64,000 nucleotides of DNA from Bordetella genomosp. 9 (lineage in GTDB: Bacteria; Pseudomonadota; Gammaproteobacteria; Burkholderiales; Burkholderiaceae_B): NCBI RefSeq assembly GCF_002119725.1, contig NZ_CP021109.1:3224001-3288000 (forward strand), written 5' to 3'. The notes under the pieces are model-generated. The model searched no databases, was not told where the DNA came from, and saw only the letters and a list, made by a program, of their open reading frames with translations. Below, piece by piece: positions 55,029 to 63,371 of this stretch. Position 1 is the first letter of the stretch, and each line of letters starts with the position of its first letter. Position numbers and translations under genes: made by a program.

Positions 55029-55678
55029 TGACCGCTTTCACCACCTGGGACATTCTGCGCAATCTGCTGCTTGCGCTGCCTTGGACCCTGGCCTTGTCGG
55101 CCATCGCCTTCGCCGGCGGCGCCGTGGCGGGCCTGCTCCTGCTGGTGCTGCGGCTGGCCCGGCCGAAGATTTTCGAGCTTCCGGTGGCTGCCTATGTGCA
55201 GGTCTTCCAGGGGACGCCGCTGCTGATGCAGCTGTTCCTCGTGTATTTCGGCCTGGCCCTGGTCGGCGTCGAAACCTCCCCGATGACGGCGGCCACGCTC
55301 TGCTTCACGCTGTACGCCAGCGCCTATCTGACGGAGACGTGGCGGGGGTGCGTGGAGTCCATCCCCAAGGGTCAATGGGAAGCATCGTCCTGCCTGGCGC
55401 TGAGCTTCGGCCAGCAGCTGCGGCATGTAATCTTCCCGCAGGCGCTGCGGCTGTCGGTCCCGCCCACCGTGGGGCTGGTCGTGCAGATCGTCAAGAACAC
55501 CTCGCTCGCCTCCGTGGTCGGATTCGTCGAGCTCACCCGCACCGGCCAGATGATCGCCAACGTCACTTTCGAGCCGTTCCTCGTCTACGGACTGGTCGCC
55601 TTGTTTTATTTCGCGCTCTGCTTTCCATGCTCGCTGTTCGGCGCATGGGTGGAGAAGCGCATGCGCGTCGAATACTGA
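55025..55678 (+). CDS. ABC importer permease, amino-acid type, subunit 2
   Basis: A 217-residue permease, MMTAFTTWDILRNLLLALPW at the start, with FQGTPLLMQLFLVYFG and the EAA loop LTETWRGCVESIPKGQWEAS. It pairs with the preceding subunit to form the membrane channel. ATG 55025 overlaps the previous stop. The longer upstream frame is a shadow of the first permease and the MmgE/PrpD gene. Confidence 0.92.
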   Translation: MMTAFTTWDILRNLLLALPWTLALSAIAFAGGAVAGLLLLVLRLARPKIFELPVAAYVQVFQGTPLLMQLFLVYFGLALVGVETSPMTAATLCFTLYASAYLTETWRGCVESIPKGQWEASSCLALSFGQQLRHVIFPQALRLSVPPTVGLVVQIVKNTSLASVVGFVELTRTGQMIANVTFEPFLVYGLVALFYFALCFPCSLFGAWVEKRMRVEY

Positions 55679-55687
55679 GGACCCGCC

Positions 55688-56494
55688 ATGCAAACACAAA
55701 GAGATTCCGCCCCTTTGGTCGATATCCGCGGCGTGCACAAGCGCTTCGGCGAGAACGAAGTTCTGAAAGGCATCGACCTGCAGGTGGCGCGCAGCGAAGT
55801 CATCTGCATCATCGGCAAAAGCGGTTCGGGCAAAAGCACCCTGCTACGTTGCATCAACGGCCTGGAATCCTTCGATCAGGGCCAGATCGTGGTCGGTGGA
55901 CAGCGGGTCCTGAGCTCGGACGCCGGCGCCCTGCGCGAACTGCGTCAGAAGGTCGGCATGATCTTCCAGCAGTTCAATCTGTTCCCATCCATGACGGCGG
56001 GCGAAAACGTCATGCTGGCGCCGCGCCTGGTGCTCAAGCGGCCGCGCGACGAATGCCGGGACCGCGCGCGCAGGCTGCTTGCCCGCGTGGGACTGGAGGG
56101 CAAGTTCGATGCGTCGCCCCATCAGCTTTCGGGCGGGCAGCAGCAGCGGGTCGCCATTGCGCGCGCGCTGGCCATGGACCCCGAAGTGCTGCTGTGCGAC
56201 GAAATGACTTCTGCTTTGGACCCGGAACTCGTGGGGGAAGTGTTGCAGGTTATCGAGCAGCTCGCGCGGGACGGCGCAACGCTGATCATCGTGACGCACG
56301 AAATGGGCTTCGCCCGCAAGGTCAGCGACCGGGTTATCTTCATGCACCATGGCCGGGTTCACGAAATGGGAACCCCGGAAGAAATTTTCGGATCGCCGCG
56401 CAGCCCCGAGCTGCGCAGCTTTCTGTCATTCCCCGCCCAACCTCCTCATAATGACGCACCCTCATCCCGCGAACAGTCTCGCACTGCTGCATGA
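55688..56494 (+). CDS. ABC importer ATPase, amino-acid type
   Basis: A 268-residue ATPase of the GlnQ/HisP kind. Walker A GKSGSGKST at 43-51, Q-loop Q94, signature LSGGQ at 147-151, Walker B with D171 and E172 in LLCDEMTSALDP, then the switch His in VTHEMGFAR. It couples ATP hydrolysis to uptake through the two permeases. The frame overlaps the start of the deacylase by 44 bp, an unusually long in-operon overlap; the last about 15 residues are not conserved. Confidence 0.94.
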   Translation: MQTQRDSAPLVDIRGVHKRFGENEVLKGIDLQVARSEVICIIGKSGSGKSTLLRCINGLESFDQGQIVVGGQRVLSSDAGALRELRQKVGMIFQQFNLFPSMTAGENVMLAPRLVLKRPRDECRDRARRLLARVGLEGKFDASPHQLSGGQQQRVAIARALAMDPEVLLCDEMTSALDPELVGEVLQVIEQLARDGATLIIVTHEMGFARKVSDRVIFMHHGRVHEMGTPEEIFGSPRSPELRSFLSFPAQPPHNDAPSSREQSRTAA

Positions 56495-57626
56495 ACTCAT
56501 CGCCTTCCCCTCTGTCACGCTGACGCCCAACGCCGGCCTGATGGACCGGGTGCAGGCGCTGCTGCGCGACGCCGGCATCAACGCCCTGCGCGTGCCCGAT
56601 CCGGAAGACGCCACGCGGTGCAATCTGTTCGCCACGGTGGGGCCACGCGACGTTCCGGGGGTCATGCTGTCCGGCCACACCGACGTGGTGCCGGCACAGG
56701 GCCAGCCGTGGACCGTGCCTCCATTCGAGCCGACGGTGCGCGAGGGCCGCGTCTACGGGCGCGGCAGTTCGGACATGAAAGGCTTCGTCGCCTGCGCGGT
56801 GATGGCGATGATCCATGCCGCCGGCCGGCCGCTGAAGCGGCCGCTGCAGCTGGCCCTTTCCTTCGACGAAGAGATCGGTTGCGTCGGCGTCCGCCACCTG
56901 ATCCGCGCCCTCGAAGGGCTGCGGCCGGCGCCGGCGCTATGCATCGTCGGCGAGCCCACGCTGATGAAAATCGGCACGGGGCATAAGGGCAAGGCGGCCT
57001 ATCGCGCGCTGTGCTGCGGCCAGGCCGGCCATTCCGGACTGGCGCCGCGGTTCGTCAACGCCATCCACACCGCCGCCGACCTGGTCGCCGCCCTGCGCGA
57101 CGTGCAGCAGGAGCTTGCGGACAACGGACGCCGCGAGGACGGCTATCCCATTCCCTACTCCACCATCCATGCCGGCACGATACGCGGCGGCACCGCGCTG
57201 AATATCGTTCCGGACCGATGCGAGGTGGATTTCGAGATACGGACGGTGGCGGAGGACGACCCTGCCGACATTTTGTCCCGGGTGCTCGAACTGACCCAGG
57301 CTCGCATGCGGCAGGCGGCGGCGCTTCCGGACGCCATGCCGCCGGACGTCAGCCTGGTAAACGCCTATCCCGGGTTGAGCACCGCGGAAGACTCGCCCGC
57401 CGTGCGCCTGCTTGCCTCGTGGCTGCCCCCGGGGACCCCGCGCACCAAAGTGGCATTCGGCACCGAAGGAGGCTTGTTCCGCCGGCAATGGCACGAGACC
57501 TCGGTGCTGGTCTGCGGTCCCGGCAATATCGAAGTGGCCCACAAAGCCGACGAATACGTCGAGATCTCGCAGATCGAAGCCTGCGATGCCATGCTCGCGC
57601 GGTTGACGGATTATCTCTGCGTTTGA
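56451..57626 (+). CDS. ArgE-like M20 deacylase of the transport cluster
   Basis: A 391-residue M20 metalloenzyme related to acetylornithine deacetylase. The metal site has H76 in LSGHTDVVP, GRGSSDMKGF, SFDEEIGCVG, and a C-terminal CGPGNIEVAHKADE with the last His. It overlaps the ATPase 3' end by 44 bp. Next to the argE at 44413 it is a paralogue, similar in motifs but divergent elsewhere. In this cluster it should remove an N-acyl group from the imported compound, before or after the ureohydrolase acts. Substrate not known. Confidence 0.88.
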   Translation: MTHPHPANSLALLHELIAFPSVTLTPNAGLMDRVQALLRDAGINALRVPDPEDATRCNLFATVGPRDVPGVMLSGHTDVVPAQGQPWTVPPFEPTVREGRVYGRGSSDMKGFVACAVMAMIHAAGRPLKRPLQLALSFDEEIGCVGVRHLIRALEGLRPAPALCIVGEPTLMKIGTGHKGKAAYRALCCGQAGHSGLAPRFVNAIHTAADLVAALRDVQQELADNGRREDGYPIPYSTIHAGTIRGGTALNIVPDRCEVDFEIRTVAEDDPADILSRVLELTQARMRQAAALPDAMPPDVSLVNAYPGLSTAEDSPAVRLLASWLPPGTPRTKVAFGTEGGLFRRQWHETSVLVCGPGNIEVAHKADEYVEISQIEACDAMLARLTDYLCV

Positions 57627-57671
57627 GCGGCGCGGCAGAAGGCGGCGGCGCGCCCGGCGAGCCGGCCGTCT

Positions 57672-58868
57672 TTACTTCGCGCCGCTTTCCTCGGGGATCG
57701 GCGGCAGTTGGAAGACCTGGCGCAGATAAGCCAGGTAGGCGGGATCGTCGCACATCGTCTTTTCCGGCGAATCCGAGACCTTGGCGACCGGCTGGCCGTT
57801 GCACCGGACCATCTTCATGACGATCTGCAGCGGCTGGTGCCCAAGGTCGTTCGTCAGGTTGGTGCCGATGCCGAAGGACACCTTGCATCGCCCGGCGAAG
57901 CGCCGGGCCAGCTCGATGGCGCGGGGAAACGTAAGGGCATCCGAAAACACCAGCGTTTTGGTGCGCGGATCCACCCGGTTCGCCTTGTAGTGTTCGATCA
58001 TGCGCTCGCCCCAGACGAAGGGATCGCCGGAATCGTGGCGCGCGCCGTCGAACAGTTTGCAGAAATACATATCGAAATCGCGCAGGAAGGCGTCGGTGCC
58101 GTAGACATCGGACAGCGCGATGCCCAGGTCTCCCCGGTATTCCTTGGCCCAGACTTCCAGCGCGTATACCTGGGAATCGCGCAGACGCGGGCCGAGCGCC
58201 TGGCAGGCCTGCAGATATTCATGCCCCATCGTTCCCAAGGGCAGGACGCCGTACTTGCGCGCCAGCCAGACGTTGCTGGTGCCGGCGAACATTTTGCCCA
58301 TGGTGGCTTTCATGGTCCCCACGACTTCGTCGTGCCAGACCTTGGAAAAACGCCGCCGGGTGCCGTATTCCGCGACCCGGAAATCCACCATTTCGGGGTC
58401 GTCCAGCACCAGCTTCATTTTCGATTTCAGACGCGCCCGGCCCTCCTCCAGGTCGGGGTGCGCCCGGGTATTCCTGAAATAGACCTCGTTGACGATGGCC
58501 AGCACCGGAATCTCGAACAGGATCGTGTGGAGCCAGGGCCCCTTGACCTCGATGGAAATTTCGCCCGGATGCTCGCCTTCGCCGATGAAGATGCAGCGCT
58601 CGGGCAAATGGAACAGGCCCAGGAAATCGACGAAATCGCTTTTGATGAAACGCAGGCCGCGCAGATAATCCAGCTCGTCTTCCGTAAAGCGCAGCTGGCA
58701 CAGGGCGTGGATCTCTTCGCGTATTTCATCCAGATAAGGGCGCAGATTCACGCCGGGCGTACGGCATTTGTAGCGGTATTCGACCTGGGCAGCCGGAAAG
58801 TGGTGCAGCACCACTTGCATCATGCTGAACTTGTACAGGTCGGTGTCTAGCAGCGAGGTGATTATCAT
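57672..58868 (-). CDS. pncB: Nicotinate phosphoribosyltransferase
   Basis: A 398-residue enzyme that makes nicotinate mononucleotide from nicotinate and PRPP in the NAD salvage path. It starts [18 protein letters not shown]. The phosphorylated-His region is [12 protein letters not shown], and [12 protein letters not shown] and the GDPFVWGER segment bind PRPP. ATG 58868 gives the family start; an extension to 58964 has no similarity. It is convergent with the deacylase, with 45 bp between. Confidence 0.95.
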   Translation of the reverse strand: MIITSLLDTDLYKFSMMQVVLHHFPAAQVEYRYKCRTPGVNLRPYLDEIREEIHALCQLRFTEDELDYLRGLRFIKSDFVDFLGLFHLPERCIFIGEGEHPGEISIEVKGPWLHTILFEIPVLAIVNEVYFRNTRAHPDLEEGRARLKSKMKLVLDDPEMVDFRVAEYGTRRRFSKVWHDEVVGTMKATMGKMFAGTSNVWLARKYGVLPLGTMGHEYLQACQALGPRLRDSQVYALEVWAKEYRGDLGIALSDVYGTDAFLRDFDMYFCKLFDGARHDSGDPFVWGERMIEHYKANRVDPRTKTLVFSDALTFPRAIELARRFAGRCKVSFGIGTNLTNDLGHQPLQIVMKMVRCNGQPVAKVSDSPEKTMCDDPAYLAYLRQVFQLPPIPEESGAK

Positions 58869-59102
58869 GGTTCGCGTTGTCGCTTCCGTGCGCCGGGGCC
58901 GCTTCCGGCCGGCAATTGTCCGGCCCTTGCCGCCCATCCTTGCCGGGGGAAAAGCCGTATTCAACCATAGTACCGCCGGGGATGAGCGAAAAGCGCGCCT
59001 CGCGCGACACTACCCCGGCCAGGGTTATCGGGAAGGCTCGCGCGCGATTGGGTAAAATCCGTTTTTTAAGCGGAACAAAAGAGTGCACCCCGGAGCTGCC
59101 GC

Positions 59103-59426
59103 ATGACCCACGTCGTCACCGAAAACTGTATCAAGTGCAAGTACACCGATTGCGTGGACGTGTGCCCCGTGGATTGTTTCCGCGAAGGCCCGAATTTCCT
59201 GGTCATCGACCCGGACGAATGCATCGACTGTGCTGTTTGCATCCCCGAATGTCCGGCCAATGCCATATATGCCGAGGAAGACGTCCCGCAGGATCAGCTG
59301 CAGTTCATCAAGCTGAACGCGGAGCTGGCGACCGAATTCACCAGTATCAGCCGGGCGAAAAAGCCGCTGGACGATGCCGATGAATGGAACGGCAAGCCGG
59401 ACAAGCTGCAGTACCTGGAAAAATAA
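59103..59426 (+). CDS. fdxA: 7Fe-8S ferredoxin FdxA
   Basis: A 107-residue ferredoxin with a [3Fe-4S] and a [4Fe-4S] cluster. Cysteines C9, C12, C17, C21, C25 and then C40, C43, C46, C50 ([12 protein letters not shown]) are visible, the FdxA pattern of Pseudomonas and Azotobacter. GGAG precedes the ATG. It is followed by the ferredoxin-NADP reductase gene after 42 bp, so electrons from NADPH probably reach it through Fpr. A TAAAAT at 59053-59058 may be its -10 element, though no good -35 is seen. Confidence 0.94.
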   Translation: MTHVVTENCIKCKYTDCVDVCPVDCFREGPNFLVIDPDECIDCAVCIPECPANAIYAEEDVPQDQLQFIKLNAELATEFTSISRAKKPLDDADEWNGKPDKLQYLEK

Positions 59427-59468
59427 TTCCGCGGCCGGCCGTTTTGCGTGCGGCGGCCCTCCCCGCCC

Positions 59469-60308
59469 ATGACCGAAAGCAAGTACACCCGCCAGACCGT
59501 CACCGAGGTACGAAGCTGGGTGCCGGGCAAGCTGTTTTCCCTGCGAGTGACCCGCGACCCCGGCTTCATTTTCAAGGCCGGACAGTTCGCGCGCGTCGGC
59601 CTGCCTGAAAGCGGGCGCCCTGACGCGGAACCCACCCTGTGGCGCGCCTACTCGATGGTGTCCGGCCCCCTGGACAACGAGCTGGAGTTCTACTCCATCG
59701 TGGTCCCCGACGGCGCCTTCAGCCCGCGCCTGGCGGCGCTGAAGCCGGGCGACCCTGTCTACATCGAAAAAAATCCATACGGATTCCTGACGATAGACCG
59801 CTTCGGCGTGCCCGCCGGAGCCGCGGCCGGCGCGGCGCGCAGTGGCGGCCAGCACAGCGATCTATGGCTGCTCGCGACGGGAACGGGCCTCTCGGCCTAT
59901 CTGTCGATCCTGCGCGACCCCGACACCTGGACCACCTTCCGCCGGATCATCCTGATCCATGGCGTGCGCCATGCCAGCGAACTGGCTTACCGGCAGGAGA
60001 TCGAAGGCTGGTCCAGCCTGCCAGAATTCGCCGACATTCGTCGCGCAGATCCGCGCAAACTCATCTATGTGCCCATCGCGACCCGCGAGGCGCTGCCCGG
60101 CATGCCCCAGGCGCGGCTGACCACCCTGATCGAGGACGGACGGCTGGAATCGCTGGTGGGCGAGAAGCTGGATCCGGCCACCGCGAAGGTCATGCTTTGC
60201 GGCAACCCCGACATGCTGGCGGACGCGCGCAAACTGCTCGGCGCGCGCGGCTTCGCGCCCGGACGGCGCGGCGTGCCCGGCAATCTCGCCGTTGAAAACT
60301 ATTGGTAA
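59469..60308 (+). CDS. fpr: Ferredoxin/flavodoxin-NADP+ reductase
   Basis: A 279-residue FAD enzyme. FAD binding is in RAYSMVSGP (about 60-68) and the NADP-binding glycine motif is ATGTGLSAYL near residue 135, with a C-terminal aromatic end (VENYW), typical of the bacterial subclass. It moves electrons between NADPH and ferredoxin. ATG 59469 is preferred over 59448 because the sequence MTESKYTRQTVTE is family-like. It lies right after fdxA. Confidence 0.93.
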   Translation: MTESKYTRQTVTEVRSWVPGKLFSLRVTRDPGFIFKAGQFARVGLPESGRPDAEPTLWRAYSMVSGPLDNELEFYSIVVPDGAFSPRLAALKPGDPVYIEKNPYGFLTIDRFGVPAGAAAGAARSGGQHSDLWLLATGTGLSAYLSILRDPDTWTTFRRIILIHGVRHASELAYRQEIEGWSSLPEFADIRRADPRKLIYVPIATREALPGMPQARLTTLIEDGRLESLVGEKLDPATAKVMLCGNPDMLADARKLLGARGFAPGRRGVPGNLAVENYW

Positions 60309-60564
60309 TACCAGCGGCACGCCCATTGCGCTGTAACCGCACGGACCGCCAAACATCGGCCCGCCCGCGGAACCTTCCTTCCCTGACCGCCAGAAAACCG
60401 GATTTTCCCGTTTTGGCAACAGTACCGGTTTTGGGGACGCGTCGTTCCCCTGCTATCGCTGGCCCAAACTGTAGCAGTGCGTAAAATGGGGTGCATGATT
60501 GCCTTCGGTCTCCCGGGCCGACGGTGCGGGGCCGCAAGGCCTCGCGTCTGGAAAGGAACTCTTG

Positions 60565-61788
60565 ATGCTGTATGAACTGCATGAGTTGCAGCGCGCCTTC
60601 TTGACGCCCTTGGCCGCCTTCACCGACGTCGGCTCACAACTCTTCTCAAATCCCTATAGCCCCTGGGCCTACACGCCCATGGCCCGCTCCCTTGCCGCCG
60701 GCTGCGAGCTGATGCACCGTATCGGCAAGGAATACGAAAAACCCGCCTGGGGCCTGCCGACCACCGAGGTCGATGGCCGCAAGGTTCAGGTGGTCGAAAA
60801 GATTGCCGTCGATAAGCCGTTTTGCCGGCTGATCCATTTCGAGCGGCAAGGGCTGAGCAAGCGGGGCGATCCCCAGGTGCTGCTGGTCGCGCCGCTGTCC
60901 GGCCATCACGCCACGCTGCTGCGCGACACCGTGCGCGCGCTGCTGCCCAACCACGACGTCTATGTGACGGACTGGATGGACGCACGCATGGTGCCGCTGT
61001 CCGAAGGGCCTTTCCACCTGAACGACTATGTCCGGTATGTGCAGGACTTCCTGCGTTTCCTAGGCGCCGACACACATGTGATTTCGGTTTGCCAGCCGAC
61101 GGTGCCGGTCCTGGCGGCGATTTCGCTGATGGCGTCCAATGACGATCCCTGTCAGCCGCGCAGCATGGTCATGATGGGCGGGCCCATCGATCCCCGCGAA
61201 AGCCCCACCCAGGTGAACCGCCTGGCGACGACCAAGCCGTACTCCTGGTTCGAGAATCAATTGATCCATCGGGTGCCGGCACGCTACCCGGGTTCGGGGC
61301 GCCTGGTTTATCCGGGATTCCTGCAACACGCAGGCTTCGTCGCGATGAATCCGGACCGTCACCTGAAGTCCCACTACGACTTTTATCTGGATCTGGTGCG
61401 CGGCGACGATAGCGATGCCGAGGCGCACCGCCGCTTTTATGACGAGTACAACGCGGTGCTCGACATGGCGGCGGAGTTCTATCTGGACACGATCAAAATG
61501 GTGTTCCAGGAATACCGCCTGCCCATGGGAACGTGGGAGGTGGATGGGCAGCACGTGAAACCCGGGGATATCCGCAAGGTCGCCCTGATGACCATCGAAG
61601 GCGAACTTGATGATATTTCTGGCCAGGGCCAGACGCGCGCCGCGCTGGACCTGTGCAGCGGCATCCCGGCCAGCCGCAAGACCCACTATACGGCGCAGCG
61701 CTGCGGCCACTATGGGATCTTCTCCGGGCGCCGCTGGCGCGAACTGGTCTGTCCTAAAATCACGGCCTTCATCCGCCAGCACGCCTGA
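60565..61788 (+). CDS. phaZ: Intracellular polyhydroxybutyrate depolymerase
   Basis: A 407-residue depolymerase of the Ralstonia PhaZ1 type. It starts [16 protein letters not shown]. The nucleophile box is SVCQPTVP with C176, where Ralstonia uses Cys rather than Ser; [13 protein letters not shown] and [15 protein letters not shown] carry the Asp, and a late His is in [11 protein letters not shown]. It mobilises stored PHB granules. ATG 60565 is used with GGAAAGGAAC upstream; the track's 60499 start is not supported. A possible -10 TAAAAT is at 60482-60487. A terminator follows directly. Confidence 0.93.
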   Translation: MLYELHELQRAFLTPLAAFTDVGSQLFSNPYSPWAYTPMARSLAAGCELMHRIGKEYEKPAWGLPTTEVDGRKVQVVEKIAVDKPFCRLIHFERQGLSKRGDPQVLLVAPLSGHHATLLRDTVRALLPNHDVYVTDWMDARMVPLSEGPFHLNDYVRYVQDFLRFLGADTHVISVCQPTVPVLAAISLMASNDDPCQPRSMVMMGGPIDPRESPTQVNRLATTKPYSWFENQLIHRVPARYPGSGRLVYPGFLQHAGFVAMNPDRHLKSHYDFYLDLVRGDDSDAEAHRRFYDEYNAVLDMAAEFYLDTIKMVFQEYRLPMGTWEVDGQHVKPGDIRKVALMTIEGELDDISGQGQTRAALDLCSGIPASRKTHYTAQRCGHYGIFSGRRWRELVCPKITAFIRQHA

Positions 61789-61826
61789 ACCTGCCGTGGC
61801 GGCCCCGCCGCCGCCCGGCGCGATAC

Positions 61827-61852
61827 GGGGCCGTCACGGCCCCGGCTTTTTT
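61827..61852 (+). terminator. Intrinsic terminator of phaZ
   Basis: GGGGCC-GTCAC-GGCCCC followed by GGC and six T (61847-61852). The T tract ends exactly at the ATG of the RnfB-like gene, so read-through and start of that gene are tied together. Confidence 0.75.
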
Positions 61853-62536
61853 ATGTCCGTCACGACCCTCGCAGATCGCATCGACGCCCTGCTCCCCCAG
61901 ACCCAATGCACGAAATGCGGCTATCAGGGCTGCCGGCCCTATGCCGAAGCGATTGCGGCGGGGGAAGCCGATATCAACCGCTGCCCGCCCGGCGGCGAGG
62001 ACGGCGTGCGCCAGCTCGCGAACCTGATGGGCAGATCCGCGCCGGCGCTGGACCGCTCCCGCGGTGAACCCGGCCCGCTCATGCTGGCGGTCGTGGACGA
62101 GACCCACTGCATCGGCTGCACCTTGTGCATCGACGCCTGCCCGGTGGATGCGATCGTGGGCGCACCCAAGCGCATGCATACCGTGCTGGACGCGCTGTGC
62201 ACGGGCTGCGATCTGTGCGTGGCTCCCTGTCCCGTGGACTGCATCGCGATGGTGCCCGCCGGTCGTGCGTGGACGGCAGAGGACGCGCGGGCGGCCCGGG
62301 AACGCCATGATCGGCGTGCACGCCGTCTGCGCGACATCGCGGCCGCCGGCCCCGCCGCTCGGCGGGCGGGGGCGCGGCTGGCGCTGCCTTCGTCGCCCCA
62401 GGAAGGTCCGGCGCAGGCCGGCGCACCGGGGCCCGCCGCTGGCCCGGACGGGGATCTGCAGGCCGCCGAACGCCGCCGTGCCGCCATCGAGAACGCGCTG
62501 GCGCGCGCACGGGCGCGCCGCGCTTCCCAGAAGTGA
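61853..62536 (+). CDS. Soluble RnfB-like ferredoxin
   Basis: A 227-residue iron-sulfur protein like RnfB but without its N-terminal membrane helix. A 4Fe-4S module (C19, C22, C27, C44; CTKCGYQGC then CPPGG) is followed by two ferredoxin clusters, C86-C89-C92-C96 ([12 protein letters not shown]) and C116-C119-C122-C126. The C-terminal 90 residues are Ala/Arg/Pro-rich. No other rnf genes are nearby, so it is an orphan electron carrier. ATG 61853 lies at the end of the phaZ terminator with no ribosome site; its translation may need a separate transcript or a different start. nth follows 22 bp later. Confidence 0.85.
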   Translation: MSVTTLADRIDALLPQTQCTKCGYQGCRPYAEAIAAGEADINRCPPGGEDGVRQLANLMGRSAPALDRSRGEPGPLMLAVVDETHCIGCTLCIDACPVDAIVGAPKRMHTVLDALCTGCDLCVAPCPVDCIAMVPAGRAWTAEDARAARERHDRRARRLRDIAAAGPAARRAGARLALPSSPQEGPAQAGAPGPAAGPDGDLQAAERRRAAIENALARARARRASQK

Positions 62537-62558
62537 GCAACAAAAGGAACGCATTCCG

Positions 62559-63203
62559 GTGAACGCCGCCAAACGCCGCGAGATTTTCGCCCGCCTGCAA
62601 GCCGCCAATCCCACGCCCACGACGGAACTCGAGTACACAACGCCTTTTCAGTTGCTGATCGCGGTGCTGTTGTCCGCCCAAGCCACGGACAAATCGGTAA
62701 ACATCGCCACGCGCAAGTTCTTTCCGCACTACGGCACCCCGCAAGGACTGGTGGAACTGGGCGAAGCCGGGCTTGCGGAATACATCAAAACCATCGGCCT
62801 GTACCGCACCAAGGCGAAGAACGCCGTTGAAACGGCCCGGCTCATCCTGGAGCGGCACGGCGGCGAAGTGCCGCAGACGCGCGAAGCCCTGGAAGCGCTG
62901 CCGGGCGTCGGCCGCAAGACGGCCAATGTGGTTTTGAATACGGCGTTCGGGCAGCCCACCATGGCGGTCGATACGCACATCTTCCGCGTGGCCAACCGCA
63001 CCGGACTGGCGCCCGGCAAGAACGTGCTGGAAGTGGAGCTCAAACTCACCCGTCTGGTGCCGCGCGAATATTTGCAGGACGCGCACCACTGGCTGATCCT
63101 GCACGGCCGCTACGTCTGCGTGGCGCGCACGCCGAAATGCCCCCAATGCGGCATCAGCGACTTATGCGAATACCGGCATAAGACCCCTGTGAAAGCGGCA
63201 TAA
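62559..63203 (+). CDS. nth: Endonuclease III
   Basis: A 214-residue DNA glycosylase/AP lyase for oxidised pyrimidines. The HhH motif is LPGVGRKTANVVLN with catalytic K120, and D138 is in VDTHIFRVANR. The [4Fe-4S] loop has C187, C194, C197 and C203 (C-x6-C-x2-C-x5-C). The start is GTG at 62559, with AAAAGGAAC upstream. It is paired with the RnfB-like gene, as in many proteobacteria where nth ends the rnf operon. Confidence 0.95.
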   Translation: MNAAKRREIFARLQAANPTPTTELEYTTPFQLLIAVLLSAQATDKSVNIATRKFFPHYGTPQGLVELGEAGLAEYIKTIGLYRTKAKNAVETARLILERHGGEVPQTREALEALPGVGRKTANVVLNTAFGQPTMAVDTHIFRVANRTGLAPGKNVLEVELKLTRLVPREYLQDAHHWLILHGRYVCVARTPKCPQCGISDLCEYRHKTPVKAA

Positions 63204-63286
63204 GGGGCCGGCAAAGGCCGCCGTAAAGGCGGCATCGCCGCGTGCGTCACAAGCCAGCCACAAGACTGTCAAGACCCTGTCTTCCT

Positions 63287-63326
63287 TAGGCAAAACCTAT
63301 GTAAAACCCGCATAGAATTTTGCCTA
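63287..63326. promoter_or_regulatory. Long two-part inverted repeat upstream of the LivG-type gene
   Basis: TAGGCAAAA ... CTATG, a 9-bp centre (TAAAACCCG), CATAG ... TTTTGCCTA. The outer 9-bp arms (63287-63295 and 63318-63326) and inner 5-bp arms (63297-63301 and 63311-63315) pair exactly, with 1- and 2-base offsets between them. No T tract follows, so it is more like a dimeric-regulator operator than a terminator. It lies about 45-85 bp before the next start. Confidence 0.6.
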
Positions 63327-63371
63327 GGCCGTCCGCATACTCGCCGCAATAATTATGGACGGTGGTGGTAC

